Assembly (NCBI RefSeq): GCF_016864555.1
Contig: NZ_CP044011.1
Coordinates: 2,437,501 to 2,501,500, forward strand
Origin: Sinorhizobium sp. BG8
GTDB lineage: Bacteria > Pseudomonadota > Alphaproteobacteria > Rhizobiales > Rhizobiaceae
DNA: 64,000 bases
Direction: 5' to 3'
This document shows positions 54,279 through 62,531 of the stretch, piece after piece. The stretch's first letter is position 1. Every line of letters begins with the position of its first letter. The notes beneath the pieces are model-generated. The model was not told where the DNA came from. It did no database searches and worked only from the letters and a program-made list of their open reading frames with translations. Position numbers and translations under genes: made by a program.

Positions 54279-54544
54279 TGGGGCCGGGCCGGAAACAGGC
54301 GCTGCGGCGGTTCGATCCGCTCGACGAGATGTTTATCCAGCCGCTGAGCGGAACGGCGCGGGCCATGGTCCGCGCCGCTTTCGTCAGTGCCGACGGGACC
54401 GTGTTCGCCCAAACGGCCATGCGCGAGCGGGCGGCGGAGCAGGCGCTGGCCGCCGGATACCTCGCCGAACACGCCGCGGAAGGCGTGCTTCGCATTACCG
54501 CAGCCGGCATCGAATACATGCGGATGCTCGCGAGGGCCGCATGA
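54275..54544 (+). CDS. Small prophage protein
   Basis: 89 residues (RKQALRRFDPLDEMFIQPLSGT, then REIRITAAGIEYMRML-like end). Winged-helix-like composition but not assigned. Coupled to both neighbours by ATGA overlaps. Confidence 0.68.
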   Translation: MMGPGRKQALRRFDPLDEMFIQPLSGTARAMVRAAFVSADGTVFAQTAMRERAAEQALAAGYLAEHAAEGVLRITAAGIEYMRMLARAA

Positions 54545-55910
54545 TGGCGCTTTCGATCAAGCAGTTAAGCGACGGGCAGCGCCATATCCTGACCGAGGCG
54601 CTTGCCAATGGCAGCTACCGCTGCGACGGCGACAGCGAGCAGAAGCGGGCGCGCAGCCTCAACAGCAAGGGGCTGCTTTCCCGCGACCCGAAGGATGGCT
54701 TTGTCTGGTCTTTGACCGATGCGGGCAGGGCGGCGGCCGGAGAGATTGCGCCGGTAGCCGTAAACGCGGTCGCGGTTCGGGAGCCGATCCCAGAAGAGGC
54801 AGCTACAGCGCCCGTGCGCTTCGATGCCTCGGACCTGACGGCGACGGTGCTGCGGGCGCGCGCGCTGCTCGACGATGGCGATGTTATCCGCGCCCGGATT
54901 CTGGCGGAAGGCGCCTATGAGCAGGCGAAAGCCGAAGCGCGGTTTGCCGAGAAGTTCGGCGCCGCCGAGCAGCTCGTCGCGAAGGCGCGGCAGCTGCAGG
55001 GCGATGCGTTGCTGATCGAGACGCGGGCAAAGATCCTGATCTCGTCGCAATGGGGCGCGGCGCAAGAGGCGGGTACGGCGACCAAGGGCGGGAGGCCAAA
55101 AACCGTTTCAGACGGAAACGGTTTGCGTGCCGAGGATACGGGGCTTTCCCGCAAGGAAATCCACGAGGCGCGCAAGCTTGCGGCGGCGGAAGAGCGTTCG
55201 CCGGGCATTGTCGAGCGGGCCATTATGGCTCGGGTCGCGGCAGGGCTCGAACCGAGCCGCGCAAACCTGCGCGTCGCCGTGGGCACGCAGTCCGCGACGA
55301 AAGAAGAGCGCGGAAACAATCTCTACGAGACGCCGCCGGAGGCGATGCATACCCTGCTCGCGCTTGAAACCTTCCTGCCGACCGTGTTGGAGCCGGCCTG
55401 CGGTCGCGGCGCGATTTCGGGCATGCTGGAGGCGGCGGGCTATGACGTCATCTTGTCGGATCTCGTCGACTACGGCACGGCGGACCAGCACGGCGAGGTG
55501 CAGGTCGTTGCCGATTTCCTCTTGAGCGAGGCGCATCCCGGCGAGCCGGACATCGTGACCAATCCCCCTATGGCGAGGTGCTGAATGCCTTCGTGGCGCA
55601 TGCGCTGCGCGTGCACCGCCCCGGCAAGATGGCGCTTCTGCTCAATCTCAATTTCCTTGCCGGTTTCTACGACCCCGACCGTACCTTCGTGATGGACGAA
55701 TGCTCACCCGCCCGGATCTACGTTTTCAAGCGGCGGCTGCCGATGATGCACCGCGACGGCTGGGACGGGCCGACGGCGAGCAGCCGAATGAATACTGCGT
55801 GGTTCATCTGGGAGCGGGACGAGGGCGGCAGCTACGGCGACCGGACCGAGATCCGCCGCGTGGACTGGAAAGACTACGTGCCCGCCGTGGCGGAAAGCGA
55901 GGCGGCGTGA
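54541..55910 (+). pseudogene. Frameshifted NPPY-type adenine methyltransferase-like phage protein
   Basis: The N-terminal 345 residues are in one frame. They include an MMALSIKQLSDGQRHILTEAL winged-helix part, a helical middle, and the methyltransferase motif VLEPACGRGAISGML. The remainder (FVAHALRVHRPGKMALLLNLNFLAG to PAVAESEAA) is in the next frame. Adding one C to the five-C run at 55564-55568 restores NPPYGEVLNAFVAHALR, the catalytic (N/D)PPY. A single missing base therefore destroys the active site. Either a real inactivation or a homopolymer error. Confidence 0.85.
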
Positions 55911-56608
55911 GCGAGCGCACCTTTCCGCAGGCCCGTATCCCGTTCGGCGAGACTGTCGCGCTCGCCTATCAGATCACCTGCTCCGACTGCGAGGCCGTTG
56001 CCTACTTCCCCTTGAAACGCGGTGGCGTTCCTCGACCTCCCGCATCCGTCATCGCCCATTTCCACGCGGCCGGCTGGTCTGTCGGCAGCTCCTCCCGGAA
56101 GGACGCCTGCCCGGAATGCCTGCGCAAGTCGCGCGCTGCAAAACCCTCAGTGAAAGGACCAGAGATGTCGCTGACCTCCAAGCCGGCGGACGCGTCGCCC
56201 ACGGCGACTGTCAAGCCCACCGCCGTTTCAGCCAAAGCCGCGCCGCCGCCGGAAATGGGGCGGACGGAACGGCGCATCATCAACGACAAGCTCGACGAGG
56301 TCTATGGCGAGGGCCGCTACAAGACGCCGTGGACCGACGCCCTGGTCGCCAAGGATCTGGGAGTGCCGCGCGCCTGGGTGGCGGAAGTCCGCGACTCCTT
56401 CTTCGGGCCGGAAGGCTCCAATCCGCTCTATGACGAGTTTCTGCGCGCGGCTACCGAGTTCAAGGCGCGGCACGATGCCTTCATCGAGCAGGAGAAGAGG
56501 CACTGCGAGGAGGTGAACCGCCTTCGCAAGCTGCGCGACGACCTGGCCGGGCAGGCGAGCGAGATCCAGCGCGTTGCCAAGCGCATCGAGCGGGAGATCG
56601 CCCGATGA
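55907..56608 (+). CDS. Prophage protein with two CxxC zinc-finger-like pairs
   Basis: 233 residues starting at a GTG overlapping the preceding stop (GTGA). CSDCEAVAYF and CPECLRKSR could bind zinc; a low-complexity linker precedes GRTERRIINDKLDEVYGEGRYKTPWTDALVAKDLGVPRAWV, which looks helix-turn-helix-like, and a coiled coil ends it. Unassigned; possibly DNA binding. Confidence 0.72.
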   Translation: MSERTFPQARIPFGETVALAYQITCSDCEAVAYFPLKRGGVPRPPASVIAHFHAAGWSVGSSSRKDACPECLRKSRAAKPSVKGPEMSLTSKPADASPTATVKPTAVSAKAAPPPEMGRTERRIINDKLDEVYGEGRYKTPWTDALVAKDLGVPRAWVAEVRDSFFGPEGSNPLYDEFLRAATEFKARHDAFIEQEKRHCEEVNRLRKLRDDLAGQASEIQRVAKRIEREIAR

Positions 56609-56907
56609 ACGAACTTCGCGAAGGAATTGCCGAGATCGCGGCGGCGACGAATGACGCGGAACGGGCGGCGGCGCTGCTGCGGTGCTCGCTTTCGCTGCTG
56701 ATGACCTGCGAATTCACGCTCCGCAACCGCTTCATGCTCACCGGTTTTCACGAGGGGATTGCCTATCTCGATGCGGAGCTTTTGGCGCTGCGCACGCCGC
56801 GGGACGCGGAAGGCGGGATTGTGAACAGCATGGCCGTCGATGTGGGGCGCGGACGCATGCGGAACGTTGCGGCCGGGCTTCCGGCTTCGCGCATGGAGGC
56901 GCCGTGA
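56605..56907 (+). CDS. Prophage hypothetical protein
   Basis: 100 residues, helical (EGIAEIAAATNDAERAAALLRCSLSLLMTCEF). No family seen. It overlaps the methyltransferase start (TGATG). Confidence 0.68.
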   Translation: MNELREGIAEIAAATNDAERAAALLRCSLSLLMTCEFTLRNRFMLTGFHEGIAYLDAELLALRTPRDAEGGIVNSMAVDVGRGRMRNVAAGLPASRMEAP

Positions 56908-59021
56908 TGTATCGCGATAGCCTCTTTTCTGGCGCTGCCTTTGAGCAGCTCCCGCGTCATCATGGTTCGGGCCGCCCATTGATCGTCGACAGCTTTGCGG
57001 GCGGCGGCGGGGCCTCGACGGGTATCGAGATGGCGCTCGGCCGCTCGCCCGACATCGCCATCAACCACAATCCGGCGGCGCTAGCGCTCCATGCGGCGAA
57101 CCATCCGGAGACGCTTCACCTTTCGGAGAACGTCTACCGCGTCGACCCGCTCGACCACCTGCGCGGGCGGCATATCGGGCTGATGCACTTCTCTCCCGAC
57201 TGCAAGCACTTCTCCAAGGCCAAGGGCGGCAAGCCCGTGGAGCGCAACATCCGCGATCTCGCCTGGATCATTCCCGGCTGGATCGAACGCATCCAGAAGA
57301 GCGGCGGCCGGGTCGACGTCGTCACCATGGAGAACGTCGAGGAGTTCAAGGATTATGGTCCGCTGATCGAAACCGAACGCGGGCTGATGCCGGACCCGGA
57401 GCGCAAGGGCGAGAGCTACCAAGCGTGGGTGAAGGCGCTGAAGCGGCTCGGCGGCAAGATCCAGTCGCGCGAGCTGCGCGCCTGTGACTACGGCGCGCCG
57501 ACCATCCGCAAGCGGCTCTTTGTCATCATACGCTTTGACGGAAAACCGATCATCTGGCCGGAGCCGACGCACGGACGGCCGGGCGATCCGGACGTGATTG
57601 CGGGCAAGAAACTGCCCTGGCGGACGGCGGCGGAATGCATCGACTGGAGCCTACCTTGCCCCTCGATCTTCGACACGGGCGACGAGATCATGGCGAAGCA
57701 CGGCTTGAGGGCGGTGCGCCCGCTCGCCGGCAACACCATGGCGCGGGTCGCGCGCGGGATGAAGCGCTATGTGCTCGATGCCGAGCGGCCGTTCCTCGTG
57801 AACCTGACCCACGGCGCGCGCTGCGAGGATCTGGCGGCGCCATTCAACACGATCACCGGCGCGAATCGAGGAGAGAAAGCGCTCATTGCGCCCTCGGTCA
57901 GCCGCTTCAACAGCGGCGCAACGGGCAGCGCGATGGACGAGCCGATGTCGACCATCACCGCGAACAGCTTCATCAAGCGGCCGGGCGGCGCGGCGCCCCT
58001 CGGTGTCATCGCTCCGCATCTAATGACGATGCGCAATTCGGGAAAGCCGTTCAACGGAGCGGATGAGCCAACGCATACGATTACGGCTGGGGGTGCGGGC
58101 CAGACGGTCATCGCGCCTGTGCTCACGCATGCTCAACAGGGCGGGGCGGTTCGGCCCGTCGATGCGCCTCACCATACGATCACGGCGAGCACGAAGGACC
58201 AGAACGCGGTCATCATTCCGACGCTCGTCGGATGCGGTGGCCGGGCAGGGCAGAGCCGCCCGCGAGGCGGCGACGAACCTGTGGCCACGATCACGGCGAA
58301 GGCGGACAGCTGCGTGGCGGTCGCCTTCGTCGCGCAACACAACAACGACAGTCGTCGCGACGGCGGGGTGAACCCCGGCCGGTCAGCCGATGCGCCGCTA
58401 TCGACCGTCACGGCGACCGGTGCGCAACAGGGCGTCATCTCCGCCTTCGTCTCGCGCCAGTTCGGCACGAGCACCGGACACGCGATGGACGAGCCGAACG
58501 GCACCATCACGGCGGACGGCGGCGGCAAGTCGCTGCTGGTGGCACCATACCTGCACGCCTACTACGGCGTTGATCAGGATACGCCGGAAACAGAACCGTT
58601 TCACACGATCACCACCAAGCCGCGTTTCAGTCATGTCGAGGGGGCAATCTCGGCGCCGCCCTTCACCGAGGCGCAGGCAGTTCGCGCCCGCGAGGTCGCT
58701 GCCTTCCTGCGCGCGCATGGCTTCTGGGACGAACGCGAATTCGTGACGCTTTCGATCGGCGGCGAGACCTTCGTCATCGTCGATATCGGCATGCGGATGC
58801 TGACGCCGCGCGAACTCTACAACGCGCAAGGCTTTCCGCCCGACTACGTGATCGACGGCGGCTGGAGCGTGCCGGAGGACGGCGGAGCGCCGGTCTGGAT
58901 CTCGTTTCCGAAGTCGGTCCAGGTCTCCTGCGTCGGCAACAGCGTCTCTCCGCCCGTCGAGGCGGCGATCGTGGCGGCGAACTGCCCCGAGCTGATGGTG
59001 ATCAGGGAGGCGGCCGAATGA
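56907..59021 (+). CDS. Phage cytosine C5 DNA methyltransferase with repeated TITA modules
   Basis: 704 residues. The N-terminal catalytic part has VDSFAGGGGASTGIEMALG (SAM binding), SPDCKHFSKAKGGKP with the nucleophile cysteine, VVTMENVEEFKDYG and RACDYGAPTIRKRLFVI. From about residue 305 to 575 there are eight imperfect repeats with (D/E)(E/A)P..(T/S)(I/V)T(A/G/T) and a following VIAP-like strand. This is the target-recognition region; its modular form recalls multispecific phage methyltransferases. It should protect phage DNA from host restriction. Confidence 0.9.
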   Translation: MYRDSLFSGAAFEQLPRHHGSGRPLIVDSFAGGGGASTGIEMALGRSPDIAINHNPAALALHAANHPETLHLSENVYRVDPLDHLRGRHIGLMHFSPDCKHFSKAKGGKPVERNIRDLAWIIPGWIERIQKSGGRVDVVTMENVEEFKDYGPLIETERGLMPDPERKGESYQAWVKALKRLGGKIQSRELRACDYGAPTIRKRLFVIIRFDGKPIIWPEPTHGRPGDPDVIAGKKLPWRTAAECIDWSLPCPSIFDTGDEIMAKHGLRAVRPLAGNTMARVARGMKRYVLDAERPFLVNLTHGARCEDLAAPFNTITGANRGEKALIAPSVSRFNSGATGSAMDEPMSTITANSFIKRPGGAAPLGVIAPHLMTMRNSGKPFNGADEPTHTITAGGAGQTVIAPVLTHAQQGGAVRPVDAPHHTITASTKDQNAVIIPTLVGCGGRAGQSRPRGGDEPVATITAKADSCVAVAFVAQHNNDSRRDGGVNPGRSADAPLSTVTATGAQQGVISAFVSRQFGTSTGHAMDEPNGTITADGGGKSLLVAPYLHAYYGVDQDTPETEPFHTITTKPRFSHVEGAISAPPFTEAQAVRAREVAAFLRAHGFWDEREFVTLSIGGETFVIVDIGMRMLTPRELYNAQGFPPDYVIDGGWSVPEDGGAPVWISFPKSVQVSCVGNSVSPPVEAAIVAANCPELMVIREAAE

Positions 59022-60331
59022 GCAACAAGTGCTCCTTGATCGTCTGGGATCGGGATTTCGGCAGTTCGATCCGGAAGGTTATTGCCGCGCGCCTTGCTGA
59101 CCACGCCGACGAAGAAGGGCGAGGGATCTGGCCAAGCGTCGAGCGGATCGCCGCTCAATGCAACACCTCCTGCCGGACGGTACAGCGGACCCTGGCGGCG
59201 TTCGTCGACGAGGGGGTTTTACGCATCATTTCCGAAGGCGGGCGCGGGCCGGGATCGACGCGCCGGTATGACTTCGACATGACAATTTTGCAGGCTTTGC
59301 CGCTCGCCGTTTGGGGCGCGGATGCCAAGGGTGACACTGACGACGCTAAGGGTGACACTGACGACATAAAAGGGTGTCACGGTGTCACCCAAACCACCAT
59401 AGAACCACCAATAGAACCATCAGAGAGAGAGGGCGCGGGCGAGCGGGGGCAAAGGCAGGAAGCGGAACCGGCATCGCCAGCCGACGACGGCGAGGCCGAT
59501 CCGCGGACGCTGATGAAGCGCGTCAAGGCGCTTGAGGTCGGCTTGAAGCGCAACCCGTGGCCGAAAGTGCTGTCGTCCTCGACGGATTGGTCGCTGCGCC
59601 AGTTCACCAAGCTTTCGCCCGAAGAACGCCGGCTGGCTGAAGAGCGGCGCGACGCCTATCTCGCCGCATGCCCGAAGGACCGCGACGGAAACCCGAAAGC
59701 CGTGCCGCTCGGCGTCTACCTGCGCGACCGGAAATTCCTCGACGTGGAAGCGATCGTGCCGCGTGTGGCCGCGAAAGCCGAAGTGATCGCGGTCGCGCCT
59801 TTCGGGCCGGTCTGGGCGGCTCTGCGCGAGATGGCTTTCATCAAGGGGCCGGTCTCGGTCGAGATGCCTGTCGGCCGCCGGGAGGCCATGCAGCGGACAT
59901 TCGAGGCGCTGGGCCGGGCGAGCGCAAGCCGGGCACATGCCTACATCGCCGGCAAGGGCGTCCGCATCGGCGAGAATGGCGCGCTGATCTTTCCTGACGA
60001 TTTCGAGCAGGCGGAGTATCGCCGGATGGTCCGCGATGGGGGCTATCCGGAGGTCAACCGGCTGCACGAGCTGGCCGGCAATCGCGAGCGTGGACAGGCG
60101 GAGGGGCGCTTTGCGGCGCTTGCGGATCTTTGCGAGCCGGTCCCGGTTGGCTCTGCCCTGTTCGAGGAATGGCGCCGGCACGATCACGAGGCGAACCGGC
60201 CCTTCGTGCCGAACCCCGGCAGCATGCCGGTTGTCTACTTCCCGAAGGGTGGCCCGGCCGGGCTGGTTGAATTCGAGCGCGCAGCGCGCGTGGCATTGGC
60301 AATGGAGCGAGGCGATGAATATGCGGCATAG
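59018..60331 (+). CDS. Phage replication-type protein with winged-helix N-terminus
   Basis: 437 residues. The N-terminus (IRKVIAARLADHADEEGRGIWPSVERIAAQCNTSCRTVQRTLAAFVDEGVLRI) is a winged helix of the DnaA-like replication-protein class. A linker encoded by DNA repeats (AKGDTDDAKGDTDDIKG) leads to a helical C-terminal half. As in lambda O, the origin may lie inside the gene; see the repeats at 59324-59390. Coupled by overlap to both neighbours. Confidence 0.8.
   Translation: MSNKCSLIVWDRDFGSSIRKVIAARLADHADEEGRGIWPSVERIAAQCNTSCRTVQRTLAAFVDEGVLRIISEGGRGPGSTRRYDFDMTILQALPLAVWGADAKGDTDDAKGDTDDIKGCHGVTQTTIEPPIEPSEREGAGERGQRQEAEPASPADDGEADPRTLMKRVKALEVGLKRNPWPKVLSSSTDWSLRQFTKLSPEERRLAEERRDAYLAACPKDRDGNPKAVPLGVYLRDRKFLDVEAIVPRVAAKAEVIAVAPFGPVWAALREMAFIKGPVSVEMPVGRREAMQRTFEALGRASASRAHAYIAGKGVRIGENGALIFPDDFEQAEYRRMVRDGGYPEVNRLHELAGNRERGQAEGRFAALADLCEPVPVGSALFEEWRRHDHEANRPFVPNPGSMPVVYFPKGGPAGLVEFERAARVALAMERGDEYAA
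59324..59390. repeat. Iteron-like repeats inside replication gene (candidate origin)
   Basis: Two tandem 21-base units with GGGTGACACTGACGAC at 59329-59344 and 59350-59365, then GGGTGTCAC (59372) and GTGTCACCC (59382), which is the inverse of GGGTGACAC. The following stretch carries repeated ATAGAACCA words. The set matches the general architecture of a phage origin with binding sites for its own replication protein. Confidence 0.55.
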
Positions 60332-60953
60332 TGGCTTTGACGGCGCGCGGGTTGGGTCGGATTGCGGCATGCACTTCGAGGATCGCATGAGGCAAATCCG
60401 CTCCGAAATGCTGGGTGCGGCCTCGCTTGCATGCAAGGCTGATTCGCCATGGTTCGCGCTGCGGGTGTGGAGCGGGCGCGAGGAAGCTGTGGAAAAGTCG
60501 CTGCTGGAGGCCGGCATCGAGGCGTTGGTGCCGATGCGGAAGGGGCGGGAGTATCGCCGTCGCGGTCGCGTGATCCCGGCGCAGATGATCCCGGTCATGA
60601 CCGGTTATGTGCTGGTGCAATGCCTCCGCTCGGAGCAGGCATTCCTCGGCTTGCTCGGTGTCGAGCACGTGATTTCCGTCATCGGCGGCTGCGAAACGCC
60701 CTTGCCGATTCACAACGAAGAAGTGCAACGATTCAAGACGAAGGCCTGCGAGGGGGCTTATGACTGGGAAGTGCCGGCGGGGTTGTTCAAGCGTGGCATG
60801 AAGGTGCGCATAGGGCAGGGCCCGTTTGCCGGTATCACCGGTGAGATCGTTTCCTGCCGAGACGACGGGCGAGGCGATGCCGTGGTCGAAGCGCAGATGT
60901 TTGGCGCAATGACGCCGCTCCTGGTGCCTCTTGCAATTCTCGAAAAACCGTGA
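60315..60953 (+). CDS. Phage-encoded NusG-like transcription factor
   Basis: About 212 residues. It has an NGN-type domain (PWFALRVWSGREEAVEKSLLEAGIEALVPMRKG, then VIPAQMIPVMTGYVLVQC) and a KOW motif (KVRIGQGPFAGITGEIVSCRDDGRGDAVV). Host NusG-type regulators bind RNA polymerase; specialised paralogues act as antiterminators on particular operons. It is followed by a structured RNA and an intrinsic terminator, then the packaging genes, so it probably controls late transcription. Confidence 0.88.
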   Translation: MNMRHSGFDGARVGSDCGMHFEDRMRQIRSEMLGAASLACKADSPWFALRVWSGREEAVEKSLLEAGIEALVPMRKGREYRRRGRVIPAQMIPVMTGYVLVQCLRSEQAFLGLLGVEHVISVIGGCETPLPIHNEEVQRFKTKACEGAYDWEVPAGLFKRGMKVRIGQGPFAGITGEIVSCRDDGRGDAVVEAQMFGAMTPLLVPLAILEKP

Positions 60954-60970
60954 GTAAGAATTGCCTCAAG

Positions 60971-60986
60971 GATGATCCGATGATCC
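60971..60986 (+). repeat. Tandem octamer GATGATCC x2
   Basis: Two perfect adjacent copies of GATGATCC 18 bases after the NusG-like stop, just before the structured RNA. Confidence 0.4.
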
Positions 60987-60994
60987 TGCAGTGA

Positions 60995-61097
60995 GCCCCT
61001 GAGAACGGCCGAAAGGTCGGGAACGCAAGTTCCGGGGTCGGTACACCGGTCGGACCCTTCCCTGACTGCCTCCCGAGCGAGGCGCCGATTCAGGGGC
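60995..61097 (+). ncRNA. Candidate structured RNA: four hairpins closed by an 8-bp stem
   Basis: GCCCCTGA (60995-61002) pairs perfectly with TCAGGGGC (61090-61097). Inside it lie CGGCC-GAAA-GGTCG (61006-61019), GGAAC-GCAA-GTTCC (61020-61033), GGGTC...GACCC (61035-61057) and GCCTC-CCGAGC-GAGGC (61068-61083). Two loops are GNRA tetraloops. Such dense perfect pairing in a 220-base gap argues for a folded RNA. It could be an antitermination (put-like) leader or a regulatory RNA for the NusG-like protein. Confidence 0.6.
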
Positions 61098-61137
61098 AGT
61101 GCGCAAGCTATGTTCAATCGTTCCCCTCTGGATACCT

Positions 61138-61161
61138 CGGCGGCCTTCGGGTCGCCGTTTT
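61138..61161 (+). terminator. Intrinsic terminator with TTCG loop ahead of packaging genes
   Basis: CGGCGGCC-TTCG-GGTCGCCG (8 bp) followed by TTTTCG, 13 bases before the next gene's ATG. A terminator in the leader, not at the end, of an operon implies read-through control. Confidence 0.75.
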
Positions 61162-61174
61162 CGTATCAAGGGGT

Positions 61175-61711
61175 ATGACCGCCGAAATCCGCTTTGACGC
61201 TTCCGACTTCGACAACCTCGGACGGGCAATCGCCCGCCTGCCTGGTGAGATCAAGACGAAGGCTATGGCGAGGGCAATGCGGCGCATGCGCGACATGGCG
61301 CGCACCCGCATCGTCGACCACTCGCACAAGCGCACAAAGGTGCCGGTCCGAATGGTGCAGGCGCTGACCAAGGCCTACTTCAACGCCGGCGGCAATACCG
61401 TCGAGGTGATCGAGAAGTCTGGCTGGATCGGGCTGGCCAAGCTGGGAGCGCGACAGACGAAAACCGGCGTAACCACTCGGGCACGGGGCTCATACAAGTC
61501 GGCTTTTATCGCCACGATGGCGAGTGGGCATAGGGCCGTGTTGATGCGGGACGGGAAGGGCAGGCTGCCGATCCACGAACTGTTCGGGGCAAACCCTGCG
61601 CATGACGTGACGAACAATCCCGACGAGTTCCTGCCAGTGTTGGCGCAGCTGATCGAGGAGCACCTCGCACCCCGCGTCCTTCACGAGATCGAACGCCAGC
61701 TCCCGCGCTGA
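61175..61711 (+). CDS. Phage tail protein, minor tail protein Z-like
   Basis: 178 residues (EIRFDASDFDNLGRAIARLPGEIKTKAMARAMRRMRDMARTRIV). It matches the Z-type tail completion proteins, with the C-terminal half (VLAQLIEEHLAPRVLHEIERQL) as expected. Its placement before the terminase genes is unusual, since tail Z normally lies after the head genes. Confidence 0.78.
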   Translation: MTAEIRFDASDFDNLGRAIARLPGEIKTKAMARAMRRMRDMARTRIVDHSHKRTKVPVRMVQALTKAYFNAGGNTVEVIEKSGWIGLAKLGARQTKTGVTTRARGSYKSAFIATMASGHRAVLMRDGKGRLPIHELFGANPAHDVTNNPDEFLPVLAQLIEEHLAPRVLHEIERQLPR

Positions 61712-61836
61712 CCCCCTCGACCCCTGACCTCGACCCCTCGACCGGGCGCCCCCTCGATGGGTCCCTCCCGGACCTACCCCCAAGCGGGCCGGGACGACCC
61801 CGAAATTCCGCTAGTCAGAGCACCTGAAATCCTGAC

Positions 61837-61871
61837 CTGACAAGCCTGACAACAGGCGTCAGGCCTGACAA
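61837..61871. repeat. CTGACAA repeats and dyad before small terminase (cos/pac candidate)
   Basis: Three copies of CTGACAA (61837, 61846, 61865) and the dyad GCCTGAC-N7-GTCAGGC (61844-61864) lie 18-53 bases upstream of the terminase small subunit. A C-rich CCCCTCGACC repeat precedes them (61713-61740). Recognition sites for terminase are normally found here. Confidence 0.5.
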
Positions 61872-61889
61872 CGAGACCTTGCGCCAATC

Positions 61890-62531
61890 ATGAACGCCCT
61901 CGAAAACCAGTCTTCGACACCGACCGGCGACGGCGGCGTATGGGTGACGATCGCCGACCTTGCAAAGCGCAAGGGCGTGTCGCGCCAGACGGTGCACGAG
62001 CGGGTGGCCCGGCTTGAGAAGGACGGGCTTCTCGCGACCAGACGCGATGGTCGCAGCAAGCTCGTCGAGCTGGCGACCTATGACCGGGCCGTCGGCCAGG
62101 CGGGCGATGCCTTTCGTGAGAGTGGTGCCGAGACCAAGCGCAAGGCCGCCGCGGCCGATGCCGCGCCGGTGCCTGCTCCGCTCCGAGATGCACAGGCCGA
62201 ACGGGCGCAATACGAGGCCAAGCTTAAGGCGCTCGACTATGCCGAGCGGACGGGGCAGCTGCTGCCGATCCGCGGGCCGCATGGCATCGAGACGGCGATG
62301 ATCCGCATTACCGAGGAGTTGGTGCGCGATCTGAACGCGCCCTTCAACTGGATCACCGATCTGATGGAAGCGGCGCGACAGGGTGAGCCGGCACTGCGCC
62401 GACTGCTCCGCTCCCGCATTCACGAGCAGCGCCAGACCATCGCGAACCGCATGGCCACCATCCTCGGCGAGGCTGCGGAAGCCGAAAAGGCCGGTGTCGA
62501 ACTCGATCTTTTTGCCGGAGAAGGCGAATGA
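61890..62531 (+). CDS. Phage terminase small subunit-like DNA-binding protein
   Basis: 213 residues. The N-terminal winged helix (VTIADLAKRKGVSRQTVHERVARLEKDGLLATRRDGRSK) is followed by a helical oligomerisation region (IRITEELVRDLNAPFNWITDLMEAARQGEPALRRLLRSR). It overlaps the large subunit start by 4 bases. Function inferred from this position and the helix-turn-helix. Confidence 0.78.
   Translation: MNALENQSSTPTGDGGVWVTIADLAKRKGVSRQTVHERVARLEKDGLLATRRDGRSKLVELATYDRAVGQAGDAFRESGAETKRKAAAADAAPVPAPLRDAQAERAQYEAKLKALDYAERTGQLLPIRGPHGIETAMIRITEELVRDLNAPFNWITDLMEAARQGEPALRRLLRSRIHEQRQTIANRMATILGEAAEAEKAGVELDLFAGEGE

Noticed and set aside
60995-61097. Structured RNA as a tRNA or a known ribozyme
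   Set aside because: The closing stem and arms do not give a tRNA layout (no anticodon or T-arm consensus), and the hammerhead core sequence is missing.
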